Assembly: GCA_017307785.1 (NCBI GenBank)
Contig: JAFKGI010000037.1
Location: forward strand, 20,502 to 84,501
DNA from: Vulcanimicrobiota bacterium
GTDB lineage: Bacteria > Vulcanimicrobiota > Xenobia > Xenobiales > JADMJV01
Length of the DNA stretch: 64,000 nucleotides
Direction: 5' to 3'
Every line of letters begins with the position of its first letter. The stretch's first letter is position 1. The notes under the pieces are model-generated. The model ran no database searches, had not been told where the DNA came from, and saw only the letters and a program-made list of their open reading frames with translations. Shown in pieces: positions 1 through 7,937 of this stretch. Made by a program: the position numbers and the translations under genes.

Positions 1-1
1 G

Positions 2-676
2 AGCGCCTTCACCAGATTGCCGCTGGTGCAGCAAATCCAAATCCTGAAAGCTTCTGGATTTTCCGGGGTGACGGTGGAGCGGCGAGCTTTTCCGGACAAC
101 GGCACCGACTTCGAAGGACAGCTGCAAAAGCTGGGACTCAAGCCCCAGCTCAACAGCCCGGACGGCTGCCTGGTCTACTACCCCCTGGACAATCCCCCGG
201 CCATGAACCAGGCCGAGTCGCAACGCACCTTCGAGGAGAAACTGATCGCCCTGACCTGGAATGGCGGCAACCTCGACTTCGGTCGCACCGGCTGGGGCAA
301 CCTGTATCTGCGCACGGGCTGGAGCGATCCGGAGGACGACGGATATTGGACCGTGCAAAAAAGCGGCTTCCTGCGCCTGCCGCGTCCCCCCGGACAGCAG
401 GCAGAAGTCGGCGTCCGCATGCTGGTCTACCCTTACATCGGCCGCCCCAAAGTCCAGCGCGTGCAGATTTTCCAGGATGGCAAACCGCTGGCCTGGTTCG
501 AATTCCGCAAAGGCCAGCCGCACTGGGTCCATTTCAACGCAACGCTGCCGGCGCTGTTGGAAATGCGGGTGGAGCGGCCCACCCAGCCCTCGTTCGAATT
601 CGAGGCCGACACGCGCAGTCTCGGCCTCAAAGTCAAAAGGCTCGAGATCGTCGAGCCTTTTGCGAAACCGTATTGA
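2..676 (+). CDS. C-terminal fragment of a putative membrane-bound transferase
   Basis: The frame is open to the left edge, so the gene starts before the window; about 224 residues are visible. The first 60 residues (SGFSGVTVERRAFPDNG, then a Leu/Gly-rich helix and DGCLVYYPL) resemble the soluble segment near the end of large bacterial membrane proteins related to phosphoglycerol or sugar transferases. The rest is beta-rich and contains GWSDPEDDGYWT, as in the jelly-roll domain (DUF7024-like) that ends some of these proteins. No membrane helix lies in the visible part. The family assignment comes from remembered motif shape only and is weak; the reading frame itself is convincing. A TTG at 17 is an internal codon, not the start. 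Confidence 0.6.
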   Translation, partial: SAFTRLPLVQQIQILKASGFSGVTVERRAFPDNGTDFEGQLQKLGLKPQLNSPDGCLVYYPLDNPPAMNQAESQRTFEEKLIALTWNGGNLDFGRTGWGNLYLRTGWSDPEDDGYWTVQKSGFLRLPRPPGQQAEVGVRMLVYPYIGRPKVQRVQIFQDGKPLAWFEFRKGQPHWVHFNATLPALLEMRVERPTQPSFEFEADTRSLGLKVKRLEIVEPFAKPY

Positions 677-685
677 GAGCCTGAT

Positions 686-1294
686 TTAGCCGAACGGGAT
701 GAATTGAGTGGCCGGGAAGAGCGCGATCGCGCCCGTGCCCTGGCCAAAAAGCGGCTGTCCGGGGAAGGTTCCGCCAAAGGAAGCAAACGGTCCCGCGTTT
801 CCAACGAAGGTATTATTGAAGGAGGCGAACGGAGCCGCACCCCCCACGAAGGTGTTATTGAACGAGGCAAAGGGCGCCGCGTTACCCACAAACACGTTGT
901 TGAAGGAAGCGAAGGGAGCGGCGTTTCCTACGAAGACGTTGTTGAACGAGGCGAACGGCGAGGGCTGCTGAGGAAAGTTGTCGTTGCCGAAGGAGGCAAA
1001 CGGCGAAGCGCCCGGGCCGACGAAAACATTGTTGAAGGAAGCGAAAGGCTGCGGCTGGCCGGGATAAAGGCTGTTGTTGCTGCCGTACCCATAGCTGGAG
1101 CCGCCCAGGATGTCGAGGTAACTTCCCTGCAGCTGGCCCAGGGCGCTGAGCGCAAAGCCGGACGTCTGCTGAGTCTGGTAGGCGCTGAAGTTGGAGCCTG
1201 CGTAGGGCACTCCCGCCGAGAAGCTGCTGCTGGAAAAAGCCGCTTGAAAATTGAACTGAGTGTTGAAGCCGAAACCCGAAATGCCGGAAGCCAT
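686..1294 (-). CDS. Low-complexity protein with PFASFNN repeats
   Basis: 202 residues, function unknown. An AGGAGG ribosome-binding site lies 6 nt before the ATG, so the start is well supported. Residues 1-38 are rich in Ser, Phe, Ala and Gly. Residues 40-65 contain QTQQTSGFALSALGQLQGSY followed by LDILGG, nearly the same as a segment of the next protein upstream (1379-4297). Residues 83-182 are seven imperfect copies of a 14-residue unit, PFASFNNVFVGNAA. Phe recurs every few residues, a composition seen in self-assembling or intrinsically disordered proteins. There is no signal peptide, membrane helix or cysteine. Its own leader carries the same 23-nt element as the next gene. I recognise no family; a structural or exported assembly protein is speculation. 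Confidence 0.8.
   Translation of the reverse strand: MASGISGFGFNTQFNFQAAFSSSSFSAGVPYAGSNFSAYQTQQTSGFALSALGQLQGSYLDILGGSSYGYGSNNSLYPGQPQPFASFNNVFVGPGASPFASFGNDNFPQQPSPFASFNNVFVGNAAPFASFNNVFVGNAAPFASFNNTFVGGAAPFASFNNTFVGNAGPFASFGGTFPGQPLFGQGTGAIALFPATQFIPFG
749..1048 (-). repeat. Tandem 42-bp coding repeats (14-aa PFASFNN units)
   Basis: Seven units, each starting PFASF. Four central ones match closely (NNVFVGNAA or NNTFVGNAA after PFASF); the first two are 15 residues and the last degenerates into GGTFPGQP. The near-identity of the central units at DNA level suggests recent expansion by slippage or recombination, so copy number may differ between strains. Confidence 0.85.
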
Positions 1295-1350
1295 GGTTCC
1301 CTCCTGGTACCTGTATATCTATCTCTCTATATTGGTCAGAATCGGTGACT

Positions 1351-1373
1351 TTGGGAACGGGTCAAAGGTTAAG
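1351..1373 (-). promoter_or_regulatory. Shared 23-nt element upstream of the PFASFNN gene
   Basis: On the minus strand this reads CTTAAC, six variable bases, then CCCGTTCCCAA. It matches 19 of 23 positions at 4352-4374, upstream of the other protein with the QLQGSYL motif. The edge nearest the gene is 57 bp from this start codon and 55 bp from the other, so both sequence and spacing are kept. A possible -10 hexamer, TATAGA, lies between the element and the start. Probably a promoter half or activator site; which protein binds is unknown. Confidence 0.5.
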
Positions 1374-1378
1374 TTTTC

Positions 1379-4297
1379 CTAGCCTTCTTCTTCCTCGCCC
1401 GCTTCCGCCTGTTCCTGATCGCGCTGGCTCTGCTCCGAGGGTGTAAGCGTGCCGGAATCGGGCTGCTGGGGAGGGGCCTGGTCATCCGGCTGGTCAGGAC
1501 GTTGGACGACCACTCCAACTCGCTGGTCGAGGATCCGGCGCAGCTGCTCGCTGGCTCCCCGCCCTTCCTGAGTGCTGCCGGCGGAGTTGAGCAGCATCTG
1601 GGCAGAGGAAGCCGTCTTGGGATCCGAGCCCAGCCTCTGATAGAGCTTGGCGATGCTGTCCGCCCCCTTGACGCTGCCGGCGGCGGTCAGCTGCATCTTG
1701 ACCTCGGAGGCGGCCGCGGCCGGATTGCTGGAAAGGTTGGCATAGAGCTCGCTGACCGCTTTGCGACCTCCCTTGCTCTTGGCCGCCGTGGCTTCCAGCG
1801 CCACCGCCGAAGCGGCCGCCCGCGAATTCTTGGCCAGGTTGTTGTTGAGCTTCATCTTGGCGGCCAGACCGGCCGGGTCTCGAGTCGCAGCCGCCTGCAT
1901 GGCCACGGCCGGGCCGGCCGAAGTAGCGAAACGAGACTGATTCTCGTTCATGACCGTGATGGCTTCCAGACCGTCCTTGGTGTCGCTGGCGGCCGCCTGC
2001 AGCTTCATCTCGGAGGCGGCCGCCTTGGGATCGGCCGCCAGTCCCTGATTGTAGCGAGCCAACCCGGCCCGACCCTCACGAGTGGTGGTGGCGGTGGCCC
2101 GCATCTGGGCGGCCGCCGTAGCCGCCTCGGGATCCTTGGCCAGATTGGTGTTCAAGTTCATGACCGCTTCGCGGCCCTGGGCCGACTCGGCGGCCGTGCC
2201 CAACAGCACCGCCTGGCTGGCCGCGCCGTCGGCGTTCTTGGCCAGGTTCCGGTTCAGCTGGGTGAGCGCTTTGCGACCTGTATCGGTGCTGCTGGCCGAG
2301 GCCTGCAGCTCGACCGCCGCGGCCGCCGACTCGGGAGTGCGGGCCAGGTTCCGGTTGAGTTGCGCATAGGCGGCCATGCCGCCGGGCGTAGAGGTGGCGG
2401 TGGCCTGAAATTCCGCCACCGCGGTCGAGGCTCCGGCATCCTTGGCCACGTTGTGGTTGAACTCGGTAAGCGACTTGAGCCCCTCGGGCGACTGGCTGGC
2501 CGCCGCCTGCATGGCCATGGTGGCGCCGGAAGCGGCTTTGTCCTTGGAGATACCTTTGTAGAGGCCCTCGATGGCCTGACGACCCTCGCCGGTGGCGCTG
2601 GCCGCGGCCTGAACTCCCATGGCCGCGCCTGCATCGGCCGAATCCTTGGCCAAATTGCCATTGAGCTGGCCCAGCGCGGCCCGGCCCCCGGCCGATTGAG
2701 CGGCGGCGCTCTGCAGGGCCACCGCCGAACTGGCCGTGACCGGATCTTTGGCCAGGTTCTGATTGAGCTTGCGCATGGCGGCCGCGCCGTCGGCCGAGGT
2801 GCTGGCCCGGGCCTGCACGGCCACCGCCGAAACGGCCCCGTCCCCTCGAGCCATCTTGCGGTTGAAGTCCCCGACCACCGCCAGACCCTGGCTGGTGTCG
2901 CTGGCCGAGGCCATCATGGCCACCTGGCCTGTGGAAGCGTTGGTGCTGGACGAAAGGTTCTTTTGCAGTTCGCCGGCATCCGGGCCTTTGGCCTGAATCT
3001 CCAGCGCGGCGGTGGAAGCCTGCGGATCGAGAGCCAGATTGTTGAACAGCTCTCCGATGGCTCCGGCGCCTTTGCCGGTGCGACTGGCGGTGGCCCAGGA
3101 ATGGGCCAGCTGGCCTCCATTGGCGGCGTCGTCTTTGTAGAGTTCGCCCAGCGCGGCACGACCGGCCGGGGTGCTGGAAGCGGCCGCATGCAGGCCCACC
3201 CCCGAGCCGGCGGTTGTGACATCACCGTCCAGTTTGGCGTTGACGTTGTTGAGCGCGGGCCCGCCACCGCCCCGGCTGGCCGCCGCCTGGGCCTGAACGG
3301 CGGCGGTAGCAGCCTGGGGATCCTTGGAAAGGTTGCTTTGCAGGGTGGCAATGGCGGCTTTGCCGCCGGAGGTGCCGGCAGCCGCTTCCTGAGCCTTAGC
3401 ATCGGCGGCGGCCGCTGCCGAGTTGCCGGCCAGGGCCTGATAATACTCGGTCAGGGCCGCTTTGCCGTCGCCGCTGCCCGAAGCGGTGGCCTGTACCATG
3501 GAAAAACCGGCCGCCAGCTTGGGATTGCTGGCCACCTGAAAGAGATAGTCGGCCCCTCCGCTCGACATGTTCTGGGCCAGGGCGCGCTGCTGGGCCGCGG
3601 CCAGGGTGGTGGAACCGTTGATGGTGTCCAGCAAGCGGGCTTCAATGGCGCTGCCTGCGCTGATCATGGTGCCGCGCGCTTTCATCATCATGCCGGCCGA
3701 ATCGGCGTCATTCATGAGCTGATCGAGGGCCTGTCCAGGGGAGGGGCCGCCGGGGGCGGCATCCATGTCGGAAGAGAGCCAGGCCAGAAAGGACGTTGCT
3801 TTGCCGCTGTCCCCCAGGGCCTCCGAGAGGCGCACCTTGGGATCGCGAGCGTTCTCCTTGTCCATGGCCTCTTTGGCTTTGCGCTGCTCCTCGGCCCGGC
3901 GCATCACTTCCGCCAGTTCGGCATTGGCCAGCACGGACAGGGGTCCGCGAGCGGGAGGCAACTTGGGGCCGTCTTTCTCCTCAGCCACCTGCTGCTTCAG
4001 CAACCCGAACGTCGATTTACCCGAAGGGGTGAAGGACGGTGCCGAGGGGGTCTGAGGGGGCTCTTCTTCGGCTGGAAGCCCTTCAGGAAAGAGACTCTCG
4101 CCGCCCAGAATGCCCAGGTAACTGCCCTGGAGCTGACCCACCGCTCCCAGAGCGACCTGAGCCGTTTGCTGAGTCTGCTGCAGCGACAGATCGGCCGGCA
4201 GGGGCGGCAGCCCCTCTCCCAGCAACGGCGTTGGCGAAAAAGCCGGCACGTTGCCGGCCGGATTGTTGGAGCCGACCCCCTGGACGCCAAAAGCCAT
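1379..4297 (-). CDS. Large Ala-rich protein with about twenty 34-residue repeats
   Basis: 972 residues from the chosen ATG at 4297. A TTG 30 bp further upstream is also in frame, but from the ATG the N-terminus (MAFGVQGVGSNN) aligns with that of the 686-1294 protein (MASGISGFGFNT), and the shared upstream element then sits at the same distance. Residues 40-68 carry QQTQQTAQVALGAVGQLQGS and YLGILGG, the motif shared with that neighbour. A charged helical stretch follows (about 120-165). From about 264 to 920 there are roughly twenty repeats of a 34-residue unit of the type AVALQAAASxxxGRxALxxLNxNLAKDPxxA, predicted as paired helices and suggesting an alpha-solenoid. The tail is acidic and Pro/Gln-rich. 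No signal peptide, no cysteine in the repeats, no known family recognised. The Ala content and regular helices would suit a scaffold or surface layer, but that is inference. Confidence 0.85.
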   Translation of the reverse strand: MAFGVQGVGSNNPAGNVPAFSPTPLLGEGLPPLPADLSLQQTQQTAQVALGAVGQLQGSYLGILGGESLFPEGLPAEEEPPQTPSAPSFTPSGKSTFGLLKQQVAEEKDGPKLPPARGPLSVLANAELAEVMRRAEEQRKAKEAMDKENARDPKVRLSEALGDSGKATSFLAWLSSDMDAAPGGPSPGQALDQLMNDADSAGMMMKARGTMISAGSAIEARLLDTINGSTTLAAAQQRALAQNMSSGGADYLFQVASNPKLAAGFSMVQATASGSGDGKAALTEYYQALAGNSAAAAADAKAQEAAAGTSGGKAAIATLQSNLSKDPQAATAAVQAQAAASRGGGGPALNNVNAKLDGDVTTAGSGVGLHAAASSTPAGRAALGELYKDDAANGGQLAHSWATASRTGKGAGAIGELFNNLALDPQASTAALEIQAKGPDAGELQKNLSSSTNASTGQVAMMASASDTSQGLAVVGDFNRKMARGDGAVSAVAVQARASTSADGAAAMRKLNQNLAKDPVTASSAVALQSAAAQSAGGRAALGQLNGNLAKDSADAGAAMGVQAAASATGEGRQAIEGLYKGISKDKAASGATMAMQAAASQSPEGLKSLTEFNHNVAKDAGASTAVAEFQATATSTPGGMAAYAQLNRNLARTPESAAAAVELQASASSTDTGRKALTQLNRNLAKNADGAASQAVLLGTAAESAQGREAVMNLNTNLAKDPEAATAAAQMRATATTTREGRAGLARYNQGLAADPKAAASEMKLQAAASDTKDGLEAITVMNENQSRFATSAGPAVAMQAAATRDPAGLAAKMKLNNNLAKNSRAAASAVALEATAAKSKGGRKAVSELYANLSSNPAAAASEVKMQLTAAGSVKGADSIAKLYQRLGSDPKTASSAQMLLNSAGSTQEGRGASEQLRRILDQRVGVVVQRPDQPDDQAPPQQPDSGTLTPSEQSQRDQEQAEAGEEEEG
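1538..3508 (-). repeat. About twenty 34-residue (102-bp) coding repeats
   Basis: Each unit has LQAxAS-type hydrophobic/Ala residues, a Gly-Arg-x-Ala turn, L-N-x-N-L-A-K-D-P, then two to four Ala. Copies differ at many positions (LYKGISKDK, YNQGLAADP, LNRNLAKNA), so this is an old, diverged array kept by selection and not a recent duplication. Boundaries are approximate. One unit near residue 430 is shortened. Confidence 0.8.
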
Positions 4298-4351
4298 AAA
4301 AATAAATTTACCTCTCCCGATGTCCAATGATCTTGACGGGCCAAGAGGCGG

Positions 4352-4374
4352 TTGGGAACGGGGGAAGCGTTAAG
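4352..4374 (-). promoter_or_regulatory. Shared 23-nt element upstream of the 34-residue-repeat gene
   Basis: Second copy of the element at 1351-1373. On the minus strand: CTTAAC, GCTTCC, then CCCGTTCCCAA. It lies 55 bp before the ATG at 4297 and overlaps the stop codon of the next gene (4370-4372), so a promoter here would give the repeat protein its own transcript. No typical sigma70 -10 hexamer is evident downstream. Confidence 0.5.
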
Positions 4375-4924
4375 GTTCCACCCCAAAGCAGTAGACGATC
4401 AAGTTATCGCAATGCTCGACGTCGTAGCCGAGCGCATACTCGCCGGGGGCCAGGCGAGTGGTGGGTGTCAGCATGAAGCTGCTGTCTCCGTAAAGGCGCA
4501 CCAGCAATGGACTGCCCCCTTCCCGGTTGGTGTAGAGGGCCCCGGACTCGGTCAGCACCACCTCTCGATATTCGTCCTTGGCCTGCAGCTTGAAGAGCGT
4601 GAACTTGGTAGGGTCCTGCAGGGGGAAAAAGCTGGCTCTGGGGTCGGTGGTGGAGACAAACACCTTGAGAAAGAACTGAATGGCCTCCGTCGATCGAAAG
4701 CGTATGCTGGACGCCGGCCCGGGAACGCGCAGAAAGATGTCATTCGAGCCGAAGAACGAGTCCCGCATCTGGCGCAAGGCTCGGTGCATCTCCAGCGGAG
4801 TGAAGCCACCATTGGCGGACTGTCGCATCAGCACGGCCAGGTCCTGGGGTTCGCTGACCGGCTGGGCCGGCGTCCAGCCGCTCAGGGCGACGAGGAGGCA
4901 ACCGAGAAGCAAAAGAGATCGCAT
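4370..4924 (-). CDS. Secreted protein, tandem paralog of the next gene upstream
   Basis: 184 residues. A classical signal peptide (MRSLLLLGCLLVALSGWTPA) should be cut near residue 20-22. The mature part is predicted beta-rich and includes LEMHRAL, FLRVPGPASSIRF, FFLKVFVS, DPTKFTLFKL, and ends with a Cys pair (HCDNLIVYCFGVEP). The same order of motifs occurs in the upstream gene (4882-5445): LEMQRAS, FVRIPGAVSSVEV, DPTGFRLALL, CDLFCFSV. The two are clearly duplicated, at modest identity. Coding regions overlap by 43 bp, so translation is probably coupled. Family not recognised; a periplasmic or surface role follows only from the signal peptide. Confidence 0.75.
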   Translation of the reverse strand: MRSLLLLGCLLVALSGWTPAQPVSEPQDLAVLMRQSANGGFTPLEMHRALRQMRDSFFGSNDIFLRVPGPASSIRFRSTEAIQFFLKVFVSTTDPRASFFPLQDPTKFTLFKLQAKDEYREVVLTESGALYTNREGGSPLLVRLYGDSSFMLTPTTRLAPGEYALGYDVEHCDNLIVYCFGVEP

Positions 4925-5445
4925 GGTTCTTCTCCTTGAGCGTAGTAAATCGCATACTGGGCTCCGCTTTCCAACGGTTGCACGGTTTCCAGCAGCAAGC
5001 TATCCGCATTGCGGGGAGTCACCTTGAGGGGCAGTCCCCGATGCACGACCGTGCGCTGCCCATTGGACTCGCGCAGGTGCAAGATTCGATTCGAGCTCTC
5101 TGTCTTGAGCAAGGCCAGCCGAAAGCCGGTCGGGTCCAGTTGACTCCAGGACCAGGTCTGAGGCCAGCGGTTGCGCACCACAAAGCTCAGAGGTCTGCCA
5201 TCGTTGGGCACCTCCACCGAGGACACCGCCCCCGGGATGCGCACGAACACCTGCTCCAGACCGGTGGGCAGAGCCAGCGATTCCAGGCTGGCCCGCTGCA
5301 TCTCTAATTCGACAAAACGATCGGGTCGAACCGAGGCCAGCTGATAAATCACGGCGTAACTCTGGGGGTCGGTAGCGCGGGGTTGCGCCCAGCAAAGCAC
5401 AGTGCCCACCCACAGAATTAGCAGCCAACGTTGCACGTGGAACAC
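4882..5445 (-). CDS. Secreted protein, tandem paralog of the downstream gene
   Basis: 187 residues with an N-terminal hydrophobic signal (WLLILWVGTVLCWAQP), likely cleaved after the Ala near residue 20. The mature domain carries ELEMQRASL, VFVRIPGAVSSVEV, DPTGFRLALLKTE, PLESGAQYAIYYAQGEE and a closing CDLFCFSV, all with counterparts in the 4370-4924 protein. The two closing cysteines could form a disulfide. It starts 7 bp after the stop of the carboxypeptidase-like gene, so the three are probably one transcript. No enzyme motif or known family is visible. Confidence 0.75.
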   Translation of the reverse strand: MFHVQRWLLILWVGTVLCWAQPRATDPQSYAVIYQLASVRPDRFVELEMQRASLESLALPTGLEQVFVRIPGAVSSVEVPNDGRPLSFVVRNRWPQTWSWSQLDPTGFRLALLKTESSNRILHLRESNGQRTVVHRGLPLKVTPRNADSLLLETVQPLESGAQYAIYYAQGEEPCDLFCFSVASSSP

Positions 5446-5452
5446 GAACCGG

Positions 5453-7879
5453 CTACTTGCCCTTCTCGCGCTTCCTCAACAGCAAGGGCGACAAGGGAGG
5501 CAAGGCCCTCGGATCCATACTCGGATCCGGCGGTAGCCCCAGATCGTCAAAGTCCACCGAAGCCGGCGACTCCACCGGCTGCGAGGGGTAAGCCGACTTC
5601 ATGGGCAGCCCCGGAGAGAACGGCTCGAAATCCCCGGCCGGCTGGCGAGGCGGCGGGGCTTCGTGGCTGGCGGGCCGTTGCTGATTGGCCTGAATCAGCT
5701 CCCGAGCATGAGCAGCGAAGGCGCTGACCGGGCTCCCAGCCTTGGGCGGGGGGCTCCCCAGCACTCGTCCGCCAGCCGGCGCCGGTGGGGGCGCGGTCGG
5801 GGCTGCCAAAGGAACGGGCTGGGGTTGAGGGGCGTTTCCTGCGGCAACAGCCGCAGCCGTACCGGGAGGCTGGCCCAAAATCCCGGACCGAGCCGCGGGC
5901 TGCGGCACCGGCCGGGCGGCCGGGGGAGCCTGAGGAGGCGCCTGCGGCGGCGCCGGAGGTTGAGCGGGAGCCGGAGGTCGAGCGATCGCAGCGGGCCGAT
6001 TCGGCGGCGCAGGCATGCCGGGACGCTGAGGGGCCGCGGCTGGACGCTGCGGCGCGGCCGGCTGCTGCGGCGGGGGCTGCGACGGCGGAGCGGCCATGGG
6101 CGGAGGAGCGGCCAGAGGTGGGGGGGCCGCCATAGGGGTGGTGCGAGGTGCGGGCCGCACCGGCGGCGGCGGCGGAGGAGGTAGGGGTGCCGCGTAAGCG
6201 GGAGGGGCCGGAGCCGGCACGGGCTCGTTGGAGTGATGCGCCGCCCGTTCACTGCTGACATTCACGTGACAGACGCCCGCTCGCGGATGCCGAACGTCGA
6301 GATAGACGCGGCCATGTCCCTGAACCAGCCACTCCACTTCGTAGCGTGCCTCATTCAGGTCGCCCACCGTATAGGGAACGGCGCCTTCCACTTCGCTCAA
6401 GCCAATGCCCACCAGCTGGTGCCCGTGGCTTCGTTCCTTGCCCAACACCAACGAAGCTCCGTGCTCCATGGTGAGAGCCAGCTCCAGATGGTGGTGCGAT
6501 TCGCGCCGATTGCCCTGGCACACCCAGGTGGGCAAAAATCCACGGTTCTCGACCACCGCGCGCAGCTTGCGTAGCGGCGAGTAGTCTTCGCCCTCTTGGG
6601 CTTCCGCCCAACCCAGCGTCTCTTCCACAAATTCGGAGACGTTCAGGCGCGGCAGCGACTGGGCCACCCCCAGCACCAGCTTGCAAAAACGCTCCAGCTC
6701 CGACTGCAGCAGGCCGCCCGGAGGAGGGTTCAACCAGCTGTAAAGCCACTCCCAACCGCCCAGCTCGACCGGGCCCAGCTGAGGGTGGTCAAAGGCTGTC
6801 CAGGGGTAAAAAGCGCCTGGACAGTTTTGATCCAACCAGCGGATGACCGCCGCCTGCTCCGGCTCGTCCAGCGGCCGATCCGGGTCAAAACGCTCGAGTC
6901 CCACCACGCGGGCCAGATTCCATGGCTCGGCTCGCACCGTCAGCAGGCCCTGATTCTGATGGGCCCACTGCAGATAGCCCGGTTCCGAACTGTGGCTGAC
7001 CGTCAGACCGGTCCATTCCTGCAGCTTGCGCGCCAGGCGGCCCAGCAGCGGCGCGTCGGCCTTAGACGGTTCGGGCATACTGATGCCGGACCCCAGGTTT
7101 CCGAAACTGATCACCGCTCCCAGGTTGGCGTGGGTGCGGAAGAAGTCGGCCACCACCCGGGTCTCCGGCTCCGAGAGCGGATAGGGGCCGCACACTTCCG
7201 GGTCCCAATCTCCGCTGGTGGGAAAGTTGCGTTCCAGATCCAGCCGGCTGCGCACGCCCCCGTGAGTGGCTCGACCGCCTCCTTCGCAGAGCCCCTCGGG
7301 CATCAGCCGGTAGAAGGGGCCCTGGCGATCCTCCGGTCCACGCGGCACCATCAGACGGGCATCGCGGCGAGAGACCTTCCAGGGCCCCAGAGGATCGACC
7401 TGACGCATTTGCAGGCTGCGGCCGTCTCCGTTGGCATCCCCCGGGCGCAAACCGGTCAGGCCGGCGGCCACGGGACGGGTCGAGGACCAGCACCACTCTC
7501 CCGTGTGCAGGCTGAGATCACCGGCATCCGCCGCCAGGCGGGGACAGACATAAAAGGTGACGTGGTCGAGCAAGTCGCTGATGACCGGATCACGGCCATA
7601 GTGAGCCGTCAGTTGGCGCACCAGTTCGAGACAGCACGAGGAGCCGAGCAACTGTCCACCCCTCCAGCCACTGTCCACCCAGAGCGCCGGCTTCTCGTGG
7701 CCTTCCCCGGTGGCCCGATTGGTGATCTCCGCCAGAAACAACGGGCGTCCCTCGTAGGAAGTGCCGATGGTGTAGAGACGCAACAGATGAGGGGCGGCTT
7801 CCTCGGCAATGCGCAGATAATCGCCAATTTCATGATTGACGTAGTAGCGGTCGGTAGCTACGGGGGGGACGACTGGCAA
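5453..7879 (-). CDS. M14 carboxypeptidase-fold protein lacking its zinc ligands, with Pro-rich tail
   Basis: 808 residues from a TTG start with GAGGA a few bases upstream; an in-frame stop lies about 35 bp before it. Residues 10-400 follow the zinc carboxypeptidase (M14) pattern: GTSYEGRPLFLAEI, then the metal site, then LDLERNFP and a late acidic motif. The usual G-x-H-x-x-E is here DSGWRGGQLLG (His to Arg73, Glu to Gln76), and the third ligand region, normally F-H-T-x-S-G, is ISFGNLGSGISMP (His to Gly260). A late Glu (AEPW, 318) remains. Residues 445-545 form a second beta-rich domain, and 555-800 are dominated by Pro/Ala/Gln, like a flexible linker or wall-spanning tail. No signal peptide. 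The M14 fold is fairly certain; peptidase activity is unlikely, and a binding or scaffold role is inferred. Confidence 0.75.
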   Translation of the reverse strand: MPVVPPVATDRYYVNHEIGDYLRIAEEAAPHLLRLYTIGTSYEGRPLFLAEITNRATGEGHEKPALWVDSGWRGGQLLGSSCCLELVRQLTAHYGRDPVISDLLDHVTFYVCPRLAADAGDLSLHTGEWCWSSTRPVAAGLTGLRPGDANGDGRSLQMRQVDPLGPWKVSRRDARLMVPRGPEDRQGPFYRLMPEGLCEGGGRATHGGVRSRLDLERNFPTSGDWDPEVCGPYPLSEPETRVVADFFRTHANLGAVISFGNLGSGISMPEPSKADAPLLGRLARKLQEWTGLTVSHSSEPGYLQWAHQNQGLLTVRAEPWNLARVVGLERFDPDRPLDEPEQAAVIRWLDQNCPGAFYPWTAFDHPQLGPVELGGWEWLYSWLNPPPGGLLQSELERFCKLVLGVAQSLPRLNVSEFVEETLGWAEAQEGEDYSPLRKLRAVVENRGFLPTWVCQGNRRESHHHLELALTMEHGASLVLGKERSHGHQLVGIGLSEVEGAVPYTVGDLNEARYEVEWLVQGHGRVYLDVRHPRAGVCHVNVSSERAAHHSNEPVPAPAPPAYAAPLPPPPPPPVRPAPRTTPMAAPPPLAAPPPMAAPPSQPPPQQPAAPQRPAAAPQRPGMPAPPNRPAAIARPPAPAQPPAPPQAPPQAPPAARPVPQPAARSGILGQPPGTAAAVAAGNAPQPQPVPLAAPTAPPPAPAGGRVLGSPPPKAGSPVSAFAAHARELIQANQQRPASHEAPPPRQPAGDFEPFSPGLPMKSAYPSQPVESPASVDFDDLGLPPDPSMDPRALPPLSPLLLRKREKGK

Positions 7880-7937
7880 AGGTTCCTCGTCAACTGCGGC
7901 CTGTATTTGCTCTCAAAGGCATCTGACCGCTGAAAGT

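Noticed and set aside
1502..4330. 942-codon open frame on the + strand opposite the 34-residue repeat gene
   Set aside because: It mirrors the repeats, is rich in Gly/Arg/His, has no ribosome-binding site, and arises because high GC and repeats remove stops from the complementary frame.
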